This document shows positions 33,394 to 45,320 of a DNA stretch of 64,000 nt, piece by piece. The notes under the pieces are model-generated. The model was given only the letters and a program-made list of their open reading frames with translations, ran no database searches and was not told the origin of the DNA. The translations under genes were made by a program, and so were the position numbers. The number at the start of each line of letters is the position of its first letter. The first letter of the stretch is position 1. Origin of the DNA: Cantharellus purpuraceus (lineage: Eukaryota > Basidiomycota > Agaricomycetes > Cantharellales > Hydnaceae); NCBI GenBank assembly GCA_025174535.1, contig JALBUN010000023.1:3286001-3350000 (forward strand), given 5' to 3'.

Positions 33394-36300
33394 GTGGCGG
33401 CAACGGAATCGATTGAGAAGGTCCCGGACGTACCAAGTCAAATGATGGAGGGCAGTGGAATGCAACATCTGGTGAGACTCTTAAGAAACACTTGATAGCA
33501 TGTGGTGTGCGGGCACTAGCGCTGACAACACAAATCTGGTCGAGGTCGAGGCTGCCCAATTGCTCTATTATCTCAACCGTAGTATAATTAGTCCCTTTAC
33601 CAGTCATGGCACCCTCCGCCCGTGGCCAGGAAATTGGCTGGCAAATAATATGACTAAATCACATTTGGCAATATTCTTCGTGAGAACTGAAGACAGTAAG
33701 CTCACTGTTTCAGCACATGAGGAAGGGTATTGAATCACACGGACCGAGGTTGAAAAGGGAGAAAAAGGAGCTACGAAGCCAGTGAAAGCAAGTTTGTTTG
33801 AACTACAGTGTCGCGGTAACACAATCTTTCGGAGACCCAAACAATGACTCAAGTTGCCTCAAGGCCTGAAGCGCTTGACAAGGGTCCACATTGTAGGGTG
33901 TGCGGATCTTTCCGACGATCGTTTTAATTATGCTTGAGCGGAAGGTCCTGTAACGCGTTGTCTGATTGACCTAGGATAGGTCTCACCGCATGTAGTACAC
34001 GAACACACAAACACCCTCACATGCCGGTTGTAGTATGTTCGCCTCAGGATGCTGATGGCATGATGCACCTCTCAATGCGCACCAAGCACAACATCACGGC
34101 TCAGTCGCTTACATCGTGTCACAGGCCGGAAATGGTCCAGAAGTAGACGACCTCAGTTGATGATACCACATCAAGAGAAGAAGCGAGTTTTATGCGCCAA
34201 TGCTGTGCCAAATTGCCATAGGGAGGTCCTGGGCCCGGATCAAAGCCCTGGGCTAAATTGCCATTGGGGAAGCGCCGGTGAGTCTTATCTATATCAGCTG
34301 GATCATGGAGCTAGGATTCCATGGCGTACCTTTCGGGGTAACAAACTAGTCTAATGCCACGTGCATCACTGCAGGCTCTCTCAGTGACGCAGGTCTGGAG
34401 AATTCTTGAATGAGTTCTCGAGGTGTTCTGCACAAAACATTGAGTGTTTCTTAACAAGGCTTCAACTACAAGCCCTTAACGTTTTAATGTTTTTTTTTCG
34501 CAGAGTTCTCTGTCCCTATGCATCTCGCCATGCAAACGGATGAGTCAAACTTCTTTTCATGGACAAAAGAATTCTCAATTTGTCATTCGTGCCAAAGGTC
34601 CCTGAAGCTCCACCTTGAGCCGCTTCTTGCCTGCTGGCAACAACGCTCCTTCGATGACCACGATGCAAACTCCTTCTATTAGTTCACCTTTCCCTCGGAA
34701 GAGTACCATAGAGAAATCTCATCCCGTTGCTTACAGCACGGTGCTCTCATTACCTATTGATGCACAAACCTCCATGTTTTGTTCACATCTCCGCGGTCCT
34801 CGCCAGCTCTACCACCATTATTCTGAGCGCATAGGCGACGGCCGATCGCCATTCTAGACCAGACACGCGAGGACCACACCGTAGGATAACACAGCCAAAC
34901 CCGACCTCATCCCTCGCACGCCGCCAATGAACATTCCCCAATGGAAATCTGAGCATGACTGCAAAATAATATCGCATACCTTTGAACTTGTTAGAATAGG
35001 CCATGCATCACACGATATATATGCAAATCAGTCACGGAAGACGTTCACTTCACGGCGAGGACATCACACGTCATGGCTTGCACGTCACTATCCCACGGTG
35101 GAAGTTTTGATTATCTATTCGTTGTAACGGGGATCGCTGGGGCTAGCATTGGTGAGCATGACTTGGGCACTGATCAACTAACGACGCACGCGTTCGAATC
35201 GATCCAATCTCTTCACAATAGGCCATGCATCTATCTGCAAGCCAATTGAAAGAAGCAATCCAATCCTATCGTGGACTCGACTGCGATCTCAAGCCGGCAA
35301 ACTCAACACGGCGAGACACGGACACGCCATGGCCTACTAGTGCATGTCTCTCACGTGACACTATCGTCCAATTTCTTCCTTTATTGCAGGATTTTAACAA
35401 AATCAAGGGCTGAATGATATAATTGCAATGACCTACACGTTTGAGCTCAATCTTGTCACAATAGGTCGTGCATCATGTCATCATACATATACCATCCAGT
35501 CGAGGAGACGCAGCTTCATCCCATCGCGGACTCGAATGCAATCGATCACAGTCGATCAGCTGGACTGGGACACTGTTACCTACGCGCCAGAGGAAGCCAA
35601 CGACAAATGTCTAATGGTCCAGGTATCTGAGTTACCTGACACCGATGCAGACTTAACATATATGCTCGTCCACGACAGCCTCTATCATGAATGCTCTATG
35701 GAGTCTTTCTGAGGCGGGCTCTCCATAAAATGTAAGGCTTACGATTTCCAATCCTGCGTAATATGCAGCGAGCAACCCAGACGTAAGAATAAGTTCCATG
35801 TAAATTTATGGAGTGCCCTGCACAGTCCAGTATACCCCGCACTTGGCTCTGCTAGAGCTCGTCTTTCTCGACACACAGAAGAGACAGTTCCCTGCACCTG
35901 TTGAGCATCTCCCCACCCTTTGCGTTGTTGTTTTTCGTCATCAAACTTGTGATAAACCTGTTCGATCAGCCCGATTAAGGGCCCTCCATATTGTCATATA
36001 GTTATGCAACGAGAGACGGAAGAGCCTCGAGACACGTCGTAGGGGGGATTTTCCAATTGGTCACGTACGTCCTTCCAGCGAAGTTTATGCTGAATATGTG
36101 TTATCATGCTCGCAGAATAAGCAGCCAGCCCAGATACACATGGGTTGCGGCAAAGGACGGGTGTGATGCATTGATGATAGCAAAGGTGCACGCGACCCGT
36201 ATAGCGTGTTGGTCGACGCCATCGTCTCCCTGGGTTCGACGGTGTGTCTGCAGTCACAATACAGGCATCGAAATGATCGTTTTGATGAAGCCAAGGCCAC

Positions 36301-36960
36301 CAAGTGTGCTCTTGGGAAAGGGTGCAGGATAGTGTCTCGACGCCACTGGTGAAGCTTGAAGAACGAGGTGTCCTTGTGCAAGTTAATCATCGTCAAACGG
36401 GGTCTGCTGCATCATGTAGCATTCCGACAGGAGCGCTGGAGCGAGTGCTTTTGAAAAGCTTTCTCGCACTGATTCATCACTGCCGCACAAACTTTTGATA
36501 GGTTCGACTACGACGTGTGAGGGTGTCTATGGGTGCGCTTGCGTATGTCTTGATTTGGTAGCAGCCCCATGCATAAAATGTGTCCCCAGCTCCTGCACGC
36601 ATTTCATCACTTGTCTCTTACAACCTCGCAAGGCCTTGACGATGCTGCGTCCCATCCTCCAGATTTGGTCTTGGTGTACCCAGGTCTTGCTCTCACCATT
36701 CAGTCGCCACGACGTGAAAGACGAGCGTACTACGTCTTTTCAATGTAAACGCCACCAGTGGTCGAAGAGACCTGCGTGGCGTCTCATACTCACCAGCCGT
36801 CGCAAGTGAGGCCGATTAAATAGCTCTCGGGCGATGTCTTCGTTAGACGTGTGAATGGTGGAAATTGACCCTACTATCACGAGTTTTGTTGTAGGAATCG
36901 CAGGAGTGCGTTGCCGGATACGCGACGGCCCACAGGTGTCCATGTTTGGAGTGCTGCGTC
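33394..36960. other. Long intergenic stretch without a supported gene
   Basis: About 3.5 kb of CpG-containing host-like DNA. Short open frames occur on both strands but none shows a known domain or a consistent splice pattern. Three diverged copies of a roughly 230-bp unit are listed separately. Confidence 0.45.
34976..35560 (+). repeat. Three diverged tandem units of about 220-245 bp
   Basis: A shared core AATAGG(C/T)C(A/G)TGCATC, preceded by TTGAACTTGTTAG / CAATCTCTTCAC / CAATCTTGTCAC, recurs at about 34,995, 35,217 and 35,460. It is followed at 35-60 bases by a CGGACTCGA or CGTGGACTCGA type block in the last two. The third unit is partial. Confidence 0.5.
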
Positions 36961-37440
36961 GCTACTGGATTGAATAGGACGCGCGGGGTATAAAGGATTA
37001 AAAATTTCTCATGCCCCATTCCTCAGTCTTCGTTTCTCCGAGACTGAGTTTATAACTCTAGCTATCCCTTCGTACTTACTGCGCAATAAGTTTCTGGTGG
37101 TTTACGTCGAGGAACCACTCAAGTCCGATGGCAAGACCCTTCATAAATCCGTATTTGTTGTTGAAAGGAATGCAGTGGACATCACCACAGATGACCGAGA
37201 GCCAGAGGTTTGTGGATCTATGCACTTGAACTTCTACGAGGACCCAGATGATACCATCACAACCAATCCACCCTTCAAGTTTCCAAGGCCCCAAAGCCCC
37301 GGGAATCTTCATCACCGCTTGGAGACATACTCGCATCAGCTTACAGAAGAACAGAGAAAAGTCCTGTCAATGGTGGATAGGTTAACATTCTCTACCGATG
37401 GCAATGCTCGCTTTGTTTTTTTGCTCAAGTTACTGGAATG
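36961..37440 (+). pseudogene. Fragment of a paralogue of the 32-33 kb gene, with TATA-like box upstream
   Basis: KFLVVYVEEPLKSDGKTLHK, then SVFVVERN, HLNFYEDPDD and DRLTFSTDGNARFV align with FLVFYVEERCQYDGETPGK, AFLVDRN, ELEFYKDAD and DRIIFSTDGTSDFI in the minus-strand gene at 32,254-33,393. The N-terminal third is missing: the reading begins mid-domain after an intron-like boundary near 37,088. The match is lost after about 37,420. A GGGTATAAAGG box lies near 36,985. The open frame continues to 38,104 but the later part looks unrelated. Confidence 0.6.
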
Positions 37441-38170
37441 CAAGGTAGCATGTATGAAACGAATTTCCATGCTAAAATTCGGGTTCCAGACCCTTTGTGA
37501 CGCTGAGGATGCATGGCACGTTGATGCATGGGGGCGAAGGAGTCGAAGACATCCCGAGAAGGAGGCTTGTGCGTTTGCCGGTGACCAGTCCTATCTACCA
37601 GTCCCCAGATCCACCTCATGCTTGAGCCGGCTGTGCAAGCAAGCAACGCACCTATTCCCAAAGAGCCTCAGAGTAAACCAGCTCCCTAGTATGTGTACGC
37701 TTCCTGATCAATCTGTGATAATGATGATTGGCAGAAGCCACCCTCTAAGGTGTATTAAATACAATGCACGACTCAGATTTCTTTCCCTGCACTGGGAAGG
37801 ATGCACTGTAACGGAGCATCGCTCCTTACGAAGAGATCTCGCTGAACCCCTGTCTGTCTATGTGCGCCTGCTCACTGACCATTCTGACGGTACATTTATC
37901 TTTTGTTCATCTTTAATTTCAAATCAAGAAGTTGTTCCACATTATGTCCACTCTCCCGATCCGTTTTATTGTATTCCACATTGTCACAATGTTCCACCCC
38001 CCCACAATCCACTACTCTTCTTAAGGTTCCAGATTCCACATCACTTCCACACTTCATATTCCACACACATCTATTTGTTCTCTCAGTTCCACATAGTTAG
38101 ATAAGTGGCTCATTAGATACATATAAAATGAATATACCAGTAGATAGAAGAGGACAGTTTTCCCCATTCA

Positions 38171-39895
38171 TTGGTACTTCCTACGGTGAACTCTTCGGAA
38201 GCCTCTAGTCACACATATTCCTCAACACCTATAAAGCATTCATCGGACACTTCAGTAATTACACTCAAAGCAACGAAGAATCTTACAGCACCCTCCCGTC
38301 TCTGGTCCGCATATGAACGCGTAAACGGCATGACGATGAATTTCGAGATGGACATAATGGTGAATTGGATGTACTACTTATATGTGATGCATTTTGTGCG
38401 TCGAATTGAACTCAATCACACATCGTTCAGGCTGGTCTGTTCTCGGCCGTCTGCCCCGCTTTCATTGTGAATATGCAACCCAACCTCAATCCAAGCCCTA
38501 GTGACACCATGAACTCCCTGCCGAAGATCCTGGTCAACAAAATTGAGAACGACACATTCCCATCACAAGGGGCAAACTTTTCCGTCTGGATAGGGCCCAG
38601 CTCTACAACTATATGGGTCCAAACGCTTGCATACACAAGCCTGTCAACAAGTCTCTTGGCTGCATTCGGAGCGGTGTTAGGAAAGCAGTGGCTGGTACAT
38701 TTCAAGACGACACGTTTCGGACGGGGTGCCTTGCATGAACGCTGCGAACGGAGACAACAGAAGCTGGACGGACTAGAGACTTGGCATTTCAGCACGATCA
38801 TCGCCGCTTTGCCGATCTTCCTTCAACTGTCACTTTTTTTTGGTATCACTCTCTCAGCGAATATCTGGAACCAGCAACAGATGGTTGCAAGTGTCATCAT
38901 AGCGACAACGTTGTATGGAGTTATATTCTATTTACCGTTATGGTGTCGTTGAAATCACCGGACCGTCCGTTCCAGACACTGGTATCAACCGTGCTTCAAT
39001 CCTTTCGACAGGCGGTGTCATGTTCGTTCGGTTGGAAAGTGCCTTTGGAACTGGACAGCGTATTATCACCAAGTCGATTATGCGTATTATAGCATATCTA
39101 TTGCATCTCCCGGGAGCTCTGAGGGACAAAGTGAGATTATTGACCAATAGACCAGAACCTGTTAGAGGCTTTGAGGCATCAGGGAATCAGTCGGATGCAG
39201 AGGTCCCTGGAGAACAGTCAGCCGTTTCAGAAGAGTTGAATGAATTGTCTGGAGTCGCCTGTCGAGGTAGCTAAAGTGTTTTCTGTACAGTCTAGTGCTG
39301 TGCAGTGGATTCTTGGGATCTCTACTGACACGGACATAGTCACTGCTGGAGCAAGAATGGTGCTGCAAATTGAGTGGCCTACAGAGGACGACATAGTGAG
39401 GTGCTGGATCGGTTAAAGAGCCATTTCTATGCGTGCTTTGATCCTACTCGGCGGATTCTTCCCCTCGCACAAGCACGGGCAGTGGCATGCTTTAAAGCAA
39501 TGCGCCACTTTTGCGCTGCACGAAATATATCCCCAACTATCAACCTTTGCATATAGGGAAGAGTATTTTCCGGTGATGATTATAACCATTACGAGCTATG
39601 ATGACTTCGACCGGGTTGGCTGTGCAGCAGTCTCTGTGCCCTCGACACTGGACGTTACATCCCTTCCATTATCTGAGCGCATGTGGATGGTGCATGTGTT
39701 CACACACCGCCTGCATAGGGGTGACAGGAAGTCATATTTTGTCGAGTTTGTGGTTGATTTCATCAAAACCTGTCTGGACTCGGAATCCCCCAGCCGTCTG
39801 GTGGCGGACTGTCTGCTACTATCAGGCATGCTGATTGGCCTACAAATCAATCAGTAGTATCTGGGCCAGGCTTGACAAGAGGTAAGGTGTCTTTC
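38171..39895 (+). pseudogene. DUF6535-family multi-pass membrane protein, broken
   Basis: A gene family abundant in mushroom-forming fungi, function unknown. It begins near 38,171; an intron at about 38,387-38,432 joins WSAYERVNG... to AGLFSAVCPAFIVNMQPNL. The family core follows: TIWVQTLAYTSLSTSLLAAF, GAVLGKQWLVHFKTTRFGRG, then ALHERCERRQQKLDGLETWH and FSTIIAALPIFLQLSLFF (TM segments). At about 38,930 the reading frame shifts (GVIFY, then FTVMVSLKSPDRPFQT in another frame). Later pieces HFYACFDPTRRILPLAQARA, WMVHVFTHRLHRGD and SRLVADCLLLSGMLIG are the usual C-terminal region, again in more than one frame. Sequence stops matching at about 39,895, where transposon DNA begins. Confidence 0.8.
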
Positions 39896-40945
39896 TTCCC
39901 ATGAGAATGACCTCACATCTATTCAGTAAAACCATCAAAACACTTCAAAAATCTGTGATGGCTCACATGCTAGGTATCCTTGTTGATGATATTCCAGTCC
40001 CATCTCAGCAGGAGTGGCTCAATGAATCATTCCATACAGAGCAATTCTCCTTTGGGGTTGAGATGCATCTGCACTCATGTAGATGTAGTTAGGATGACTC
40101 TCTGTTGGAGAGTCATCAGTGTAGTAGTGTGACAAACAGTCTGCTACTTTATTTTCTACAACACTATATGCCTCATGTTTATTTTTGGATCCTCCATTGG
40201 GGGATCCTCTACTGAAGATAGTCCTGCTTTTGGAAAGGGCTGTATGGTGGGTAGCTTGTTCTTAGAGTTACCCCCTTGGCATCATTTACTTATGCCACTA
40301 CTCCCTTTCTGTGGGGGGTGTGTACCCCACAATGGGGTTTGAAGAGCATCTTTACAGTACTCTTCATTGGTGGGGACTTCTTCAGTTCCATCATGATTTG
40401 ACCTCGGCTGTTAAAGTCCAGGCATATTCCTAACTTTTGTAGGAATGGTGTTCCAAGTATCACATCATAATACTTGACATTGGTGACATTGAAGTATTCT
40501 TTGCTGTCTTGGCTACCAAATTTTATGTATGAGTACCATAGTTTATGGTACTTCTGCTCCCAATGCATGCAAGTTGCAGTGTGATGGGTTGCTCCAGTGT
40601 GAAGGTTTTCATGCCTATCACACAAGTGAATTCAGGAGATATTGTAAGCCCTTCACTCCCACTGTCCAGTAGACAGTGAGCAAGAGTCCCACCAATCTCC
40701 CAAAATCTGGAAATTGTTTTATTATCAATGCATGGCCTATCAGGTCACACTGTCAACTTCTGCCTACTCCTATGATGATACATAGGCTCAGCCAACTTGT
40801 CAACACTGACAGCAGCTACACACAGTTGTTGTAGTTCCCTCCTTATGGGGGAGCTTCTCATATTGTTGAAATGCACAGCATATGCACATTTCATTGGTGT
40901 TTGATCATTTGGTCAAATCCATATTGTATTAGAACAATACATTGG
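39896..40945 (-). pseudogene. pol: Gypsy B pol fragment: protease end fused to RNase H-integrase linker
   Basis: Reading leftwards, the protease region YYDVILGTPFLQKLGICLDF (within 40,290-40,625) is followed near 40,170, without any RT, by the linker KVADCLSHYYTDDSPTESHP. The same blocks are 1.5 kb or more apart in the copy at 58,218-60,480 plus the palindrome arm, so RT and RNase H have been deleted. A block near 40,190-40,275 matches 59,555-59,660. Confidence 0.7.
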
Positions 40946-41312
40946 CATTGTGTCAAGAGTTCAAATTGATTTTATAGAGGCACCCACTGTGAGCAATCAT
41001 TCCAGCAGTGAATGACCACCACACAAATTCAGCCCACTTCAGAACTTTGCAGGAGATGAGGACATTATCATCACAGGTTTGCTTATGTGGCACTGGACCA
41101 CTGAATAGGCCATCACTCAAGTCAGGCGATGTAGCACCACTGAACATCATTATAGGAAAGCCTGACTGAGGATGGACCTCACTGGCTACTGAGGCCACAG
41201 CATGGGAGTGAACAATGGAGCCTGATGTCACTGACAGGAAGATGGGTTTTTACTATAAAATAACAGTTGCATGTATCAGAATTCCTCAGTTCAATTATCA
41301 TACATTGTTCTC
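40946..41312. other. Transposon-like DNA of unknown origin
   Basis: It starts where similarity to Gypsy B stops and ends with TCAATTATCATACATTGTTC, a string also met near 27,985 beside the Copia-like region. A 92-codon minus-strand open frame is present but matches no domain I know. Confidence 0.4.
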
Positions 41313-41710
41313 TGTTATGCAATAGGTCCAATAGGAGGTTGGAACTTGGGTCAGAGTTGGAGTTGATGTCAGGGTGCATCATGGGAGTCAGAACAGACTT
41401 GGCTTCAGTTTGTGCTGCACCCTCACTAATACCTGTGTCCAAGATTTTGGAGATGGAGTGAGACTTAGATAGTTTGGATTGGATGTAGGAGCTAGGCATG
41501 ATTTGATATTCAAACTGGGGAATGAAGTCCCCAGTAGCATGACTTAAATACATACTTGAAATCTAATAATAATTACTCTGGTGATGGATCTCCGAGGCCG
41601 ATGACCTTAAGTGAATATGTCTGAGTCTGATGGGGATGGATGAGTTCCTATGGTGATGCTGATGCATCAGTGGAACTGGGGACAGATGGGTGGAGTCACA
41701 ATGATGATCG
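41313..41710 (-). repeat. LTR-A, truncated inverted copy
   Basis: It begins TGTTATGCAATAGGTCC and follows the complement of LTR-A through the GGGGAATGAAGTCCCCAGT inverted motif to the GATGCTGATGCATCA block, then stops. The last 120 or so bases are missing. Confidence 0.75.
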
Positions 41711-42299
41711 GTGATGAGCCAGGATGCATTGAGGACGTATATCAAACCACTTTGACAGTCAAACTCTGCCAGCATCTTTTGTATCAAACTTTTAAATAGT
41801 GCTGCAACTCCCTCTCCACCTCAGTCTCTATTTCTAGCCATCGATCATCACTTGTGTTTCATCACCATTGATCATTATCAGCCTTCTATTCACACCAATC
41901 CTTTCATCATCATTCACATGGCTTCCAATTCTATTCCTCTCTCCAACATCCCTTCTAATAATATGTCACACTGGTCTCTGGACATGGAGGACTATCAAAA
42001 ATATGCCAAGCTCCATAGGCAGGTTAAGCCATCTCCACGTGCCAAAATACTTCCAAAACTCTTTCAACATCCAAGATCCCCACCATGTCTCTCTTATGCC
42101 ATTGGCAATCCAATATTCTTTCATGATTCCATTGAACCATATACATTCCTTGGCATTTTGCCTCTATATTGTAACACAGATAGAAGAGTCGAACTTGATG
42201 TTACATCATGTCAGGCAAAGAGACCAAATACCCTTGGAACAGGATACCATACAGAGACAGACCACTAAGATAATAAGGAGTATTTGTTGTGGTTGCTGA
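41711..42299 (+). other. Possible leader and short ORF of an unidentified retroelement
   Basis: A pyrimidine-rich stretch with AAATAGTGCTGCAACTCCC is followed by an ATG at about 41,919 opening a 116-codon frame (MASNSIPLSNIPSNNMSHWS...) to 42,268. The protein matches nothing I recognise. Position next to other retroelement pieces suggests a gag start, but this is only inference. Confidence 0.3.
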
Positions 42300-43132
42300 C
42301 TGAAGTCCTCATGTGACTCAGGGTTGACTTTCAAACAGGAACCCCTCATCGAGTGGTTCTCTGATTAGAGAAGAAAGGAGGAGACAGTCATTAACTGCCT
42401 CCAATGTTCCTCAAGGAAAGGAACGTGCTCAATGTATGAGCACAAGTAGAAGTAGCAATACTTCTACTAGGGAATTGTGCAGCACAGAGTGGCATGAAAC
42501 CTACAGATTAATTATGAAATTGACTGAACAACTCATGTGTAATCAACATGAGATGAAGAGCGTTAGTGAAGCTAGTGCTCAGGCAGCCAAGATGGCTGCC
42601 AAAGCAGGACATGCTGCCAATACTATGAGGCAGCAAATTGCAGAGCTAGAAACAATGTTAAAATTGCTCCAAGAGAACTCTGAGCGACACAAGTTGCATC
42701 GCTGAAGATCAGATTCTCAACAAGAATCTGAATCTGGAGAGTCTGTATCTCCTGGGGTGAGAGGATCCAACCAAATGATCAGTTGGACAGAGGAAATGAG
42801 GTTCCCCCAATGGAGGGAATCAGAGATCCAGTAATCCCTGTAAGGCAAGGATTACCAATCCATATTGAGGAGGAAACTCCTCCATTTACAGCAAAGGAGC
42901 TTGATCAAGAGATTGAGCTATGGAAACAACAAGAAGTTGAGGCTTCTTGTAAACACTGATTAGCCCTTGAACAGAAGGCTAAACATGCAGAGCAGGAGCT
43001 CAGCCAGCTGTTTAGAGAGCAGCAGCCCCAGCAAGAGCTCAATGTGGCTGTCAACTTAGACTGACAGTTGTGACATGCACTGAACAGTTATCAGCATGTA
43101 CGAGCAGTGGGCCTTTCAGGAGACACCTGCCA
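42300..43132 (+). pseudogene. gag: Gypsy B gag N-terminal region, plus-strand copy
   Basis: It contains ACCCCTCATCGAGTGG, an open frame from the ATG at 42,436 to 42,705 (MSTSRSSNTSTRELCSTEWH, then a predicted coiled coil of AAKMAAKAGHAANTMRQQIAELE type), and further Glu/Gln-rich text to GGAGACACCTGCCATG, where LTR-B cuts in. It is the uninterrupted counterpart of 25,470-26,950 and proves that the LTR-A and LTR-B copies there are insertions. Confidence 0.7.
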
Positions 43133-43408
43133 TGTAAATGTGTGTCTTAGTTCACACTGTTGCACAGACTCAACCAAGTATATTGGTTGTGCGATGTGTT
43201 GTACAGTGTGGTAGTTAACTAAGTTCTATTCTCTACATGTGGACCCACATGCGTACTTGGTCCACTGGCTTACATAATAACTATACATATGCACCCTATG
43301 GGCACATATATCTACCAAGAAGACAGCATTCCTTACTGGAATGCTGCATACATTAATTATGACTATATAACTACATACTATAGTAAGTAAGTACCCTGGG
43401 TACTTACA
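43133..43408 (-). repeat. LTR-B, 3' LTR of a leftward element
   Basis: It runs TGTAAATGTGTGTCTTAG to GGGTACTTACA, 276 bp. On the minus strand it is preceded directly by the purine tract AAAAGGGGAGGG (complement at 43,409-43,420), as expected for a polypurine tract beside a 3' LTR. This orients the LTR-B family. Confidence 0.8.
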
Positions 43409-44671
43409 CCCTCCCCTTTTGAATGAGACATGATCTCATTCAGTACTTCTTAATCATACAGCTCCTTATGAAGCTGTTTCAACAAGTTGGTGTCCATATG
43501 GTCATCTTGTTCATATGATTCTGGAGGGGGATGGCTCTCAGTTGTCCCCAATGTGGTTGTGGTATCCTCATCCACTTGAATGGATGAGGAGGGTGCAATT
43601 GCTACTGCAGCATCCCAATTGAGTTCATGATTAAGTTGATCATGACCTAAACACTCAGCAAGAGAGCATTTGGCAGCTTTATGAGCTGCTTGGGAGACTC
43701 CCTGAGTCTCCTGCTTTTGCTTACCAACCCTAGCAGGCTGGTTAAAAGCTGCTCCAGAGGCAATGCATTTAGCAAACTCCTCTAATATAGCAGCACGATT
43801 GGGGGTGATGCCTCCCGATCACCCAAACCAGAGTGCAAACTCTAATTCAGTATGTTCTTTGGGGGAGCAATTCCCCCAATCATATGCTCCAGTGACTGAA
43901 GCACGAAAGGTGTCACCAAGAGTTGGTGAGAACTTTTGACCACTGGTTGATAATCCCCAGTCGCCAGGATTCTGGAACATAGTCCAGAGGTTCTTCTTAA
44001 ACACAGAAGAACCCTTCTTGGGAGTGGCCTTTTGCAGCCACATCCAGATGTCCACATTGGACAAGTTCATGGTGCCATCCAACTCCTGTTGGATGGCCAG
44101 GGGGACCCCATTAGGGTTTACTTGCCACCCTTGTATGAGGGCAAGTGTGTCTACTGGTGTGGTTGGTAGAGTGATGATAAGACTCATGTTATCAGCATGA
44201 GCCAGCAGAGTCATTCTCTTGATGACTCTGTGCATCAGTACAGTCCATTCTGCGAACAGCGTGGCCAATGCCTTTTTATGGAGTGATATGAACTCCAGAG
44301 TGTCCATATTGCAGATGTTGAACCAGTCTGCCCTGATAGGGCAGACTGGTAGGCAGACTTGCCCAGAGGTCATGGCAGGTGGCCAGTGACTGCTTTGGGA
44401 GGGTCAGCTGCAGTCATGAACCATGGTGCCCATTTGGGGAACGATTTCCCCACATTGCTTGATAGCATGCCCAAAATTGTCCCAGTGTTTGTGATAATTT
44501 GTATGCTGGGTCTTTTAATGTATGGCTGGCATCACCAGCCATATATTCCTTTCAAAGCTGATCAATCTCAGCTTCGATTTCTGATAGGGCAAACTCTTTG
44601 AGTTTACCTGGTTGCTTAGCACCCTTGGGAATGCTAGCCAGGAGGAGACCAAGATCATGGTCATATCCCTC
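43409..44671 (-). pseudogene. Unknown sense ORF just before the 3' LTR of a Gypsy B-type element
   Basis: Read leftwards, a coding-like stretch begins within 44,660-44,400 (LLLASIPKGAKQPGKLKEFA, one stop and one shift). It continues as the 184-codon frame 44,373-43,819 (MTSGQVCLPVCPIRADWFNI..., LFAEWTVLMHRVIKR, QNPGDWGLSTSG) and after one TGA as SGGITPNRAAILEEFAKCIA, running to a stop about 30 bases before the polypurine tract. The product resembles no gag, pol or chromodomain sequence I know. It occupies the slot where retroviruses keep a third gene, but I see no signal peptide or membrane segment. Confidence 0.45.
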
Positions 44672-45211
44672 TGTTATGCACTAGGTCCAATTGGGGGTCG
44701 GAGATTGGGTCAGAGTTTTGGTCAGAGTTTTGGTTGGAGTTGGAGTTGGAGTTGGTTATGTTGTGGGGGTCAGAACAGACTTGGCTTCAGCTTATGTGCT
44801 GTGCCCTCACTAATACTGGTGTCCAAGATTTCAGAGATGGAGTATGACTTAGAGAGTTAGGATCGGACTTAGGAACTAGGTGTGATTCAATATTCAAACT
44901 GGGGAATGAAGTCCCCAGTCGGGCAACTTAAATACATATTTTGAAATCTAATAATAATCACTCTGGTGATGGGTCTCTGAGGCCAATGGCCTTACATGAG
45001 TATGTCTGAGTCTGATGGGGACGGATGTCTGGGTTCCTATGGTGATGCTGATGCATCAATTGGAACTGGAGACGGATGGGTGGAATCGGTGGTGACAATC
45101 AGACAGGTAGATGAAGATGTGGCGGTTTCCAAATGGAGTATAGATTTCATGTGCATGGGGATCTGAGTGGATTGGATGGGGATCTGGGCGTTAATGAATA
45201 TAGTCATAACA
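44672..45211 (-). repeat. LTR-A, 3' LTR of the minus-strand Gypsy A
   Basis: 540 bp. Read leftwards it starts TGTTATGACTATATTC and ends GTGCATAACA. The minus-strand bases just before it are AAATGGAGAGATAC (45,212-45,225), a purine-rich tract in the polypurine-tract position, matching the equivalent AGAAGGGAGATAC beside LTR-C at 61,147. The 12-bp repeat near 44,700-44,760 is partly decayed. Confidence 0.85.
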
Positions 45212-45312
45212 GTATCTCTCCATTTAAGGCCGAGCCCCTGAGGCCTCATGTCTGTGGATTGAATAGGTGAGATGGTTGGGTGCAGTCAGAGTTATACTGG
45301 GGGTCTGGAGAC

Positions 45313-45320
45313 ATATAAAA
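45313..45320 (+). promoter_or_regulatory. TATA box of the antisense ORF
   Basis: ATATAAAAGG lies 33-40 bases before the ATG at 45,353 of the plus-strand ORF that sits antisense to Gypsy A gag-pol. Spacing is short but normal for a fungal TATA to a short leader. Confidence 0.5.

Noticed and set aside
37440..38104. Continuation of the paralogue fragment as a 335-codon gene
   Set aside because: After about 37,420 the frame no longer resembles the family and contains no expected helix or second exon; likely chance open frame.
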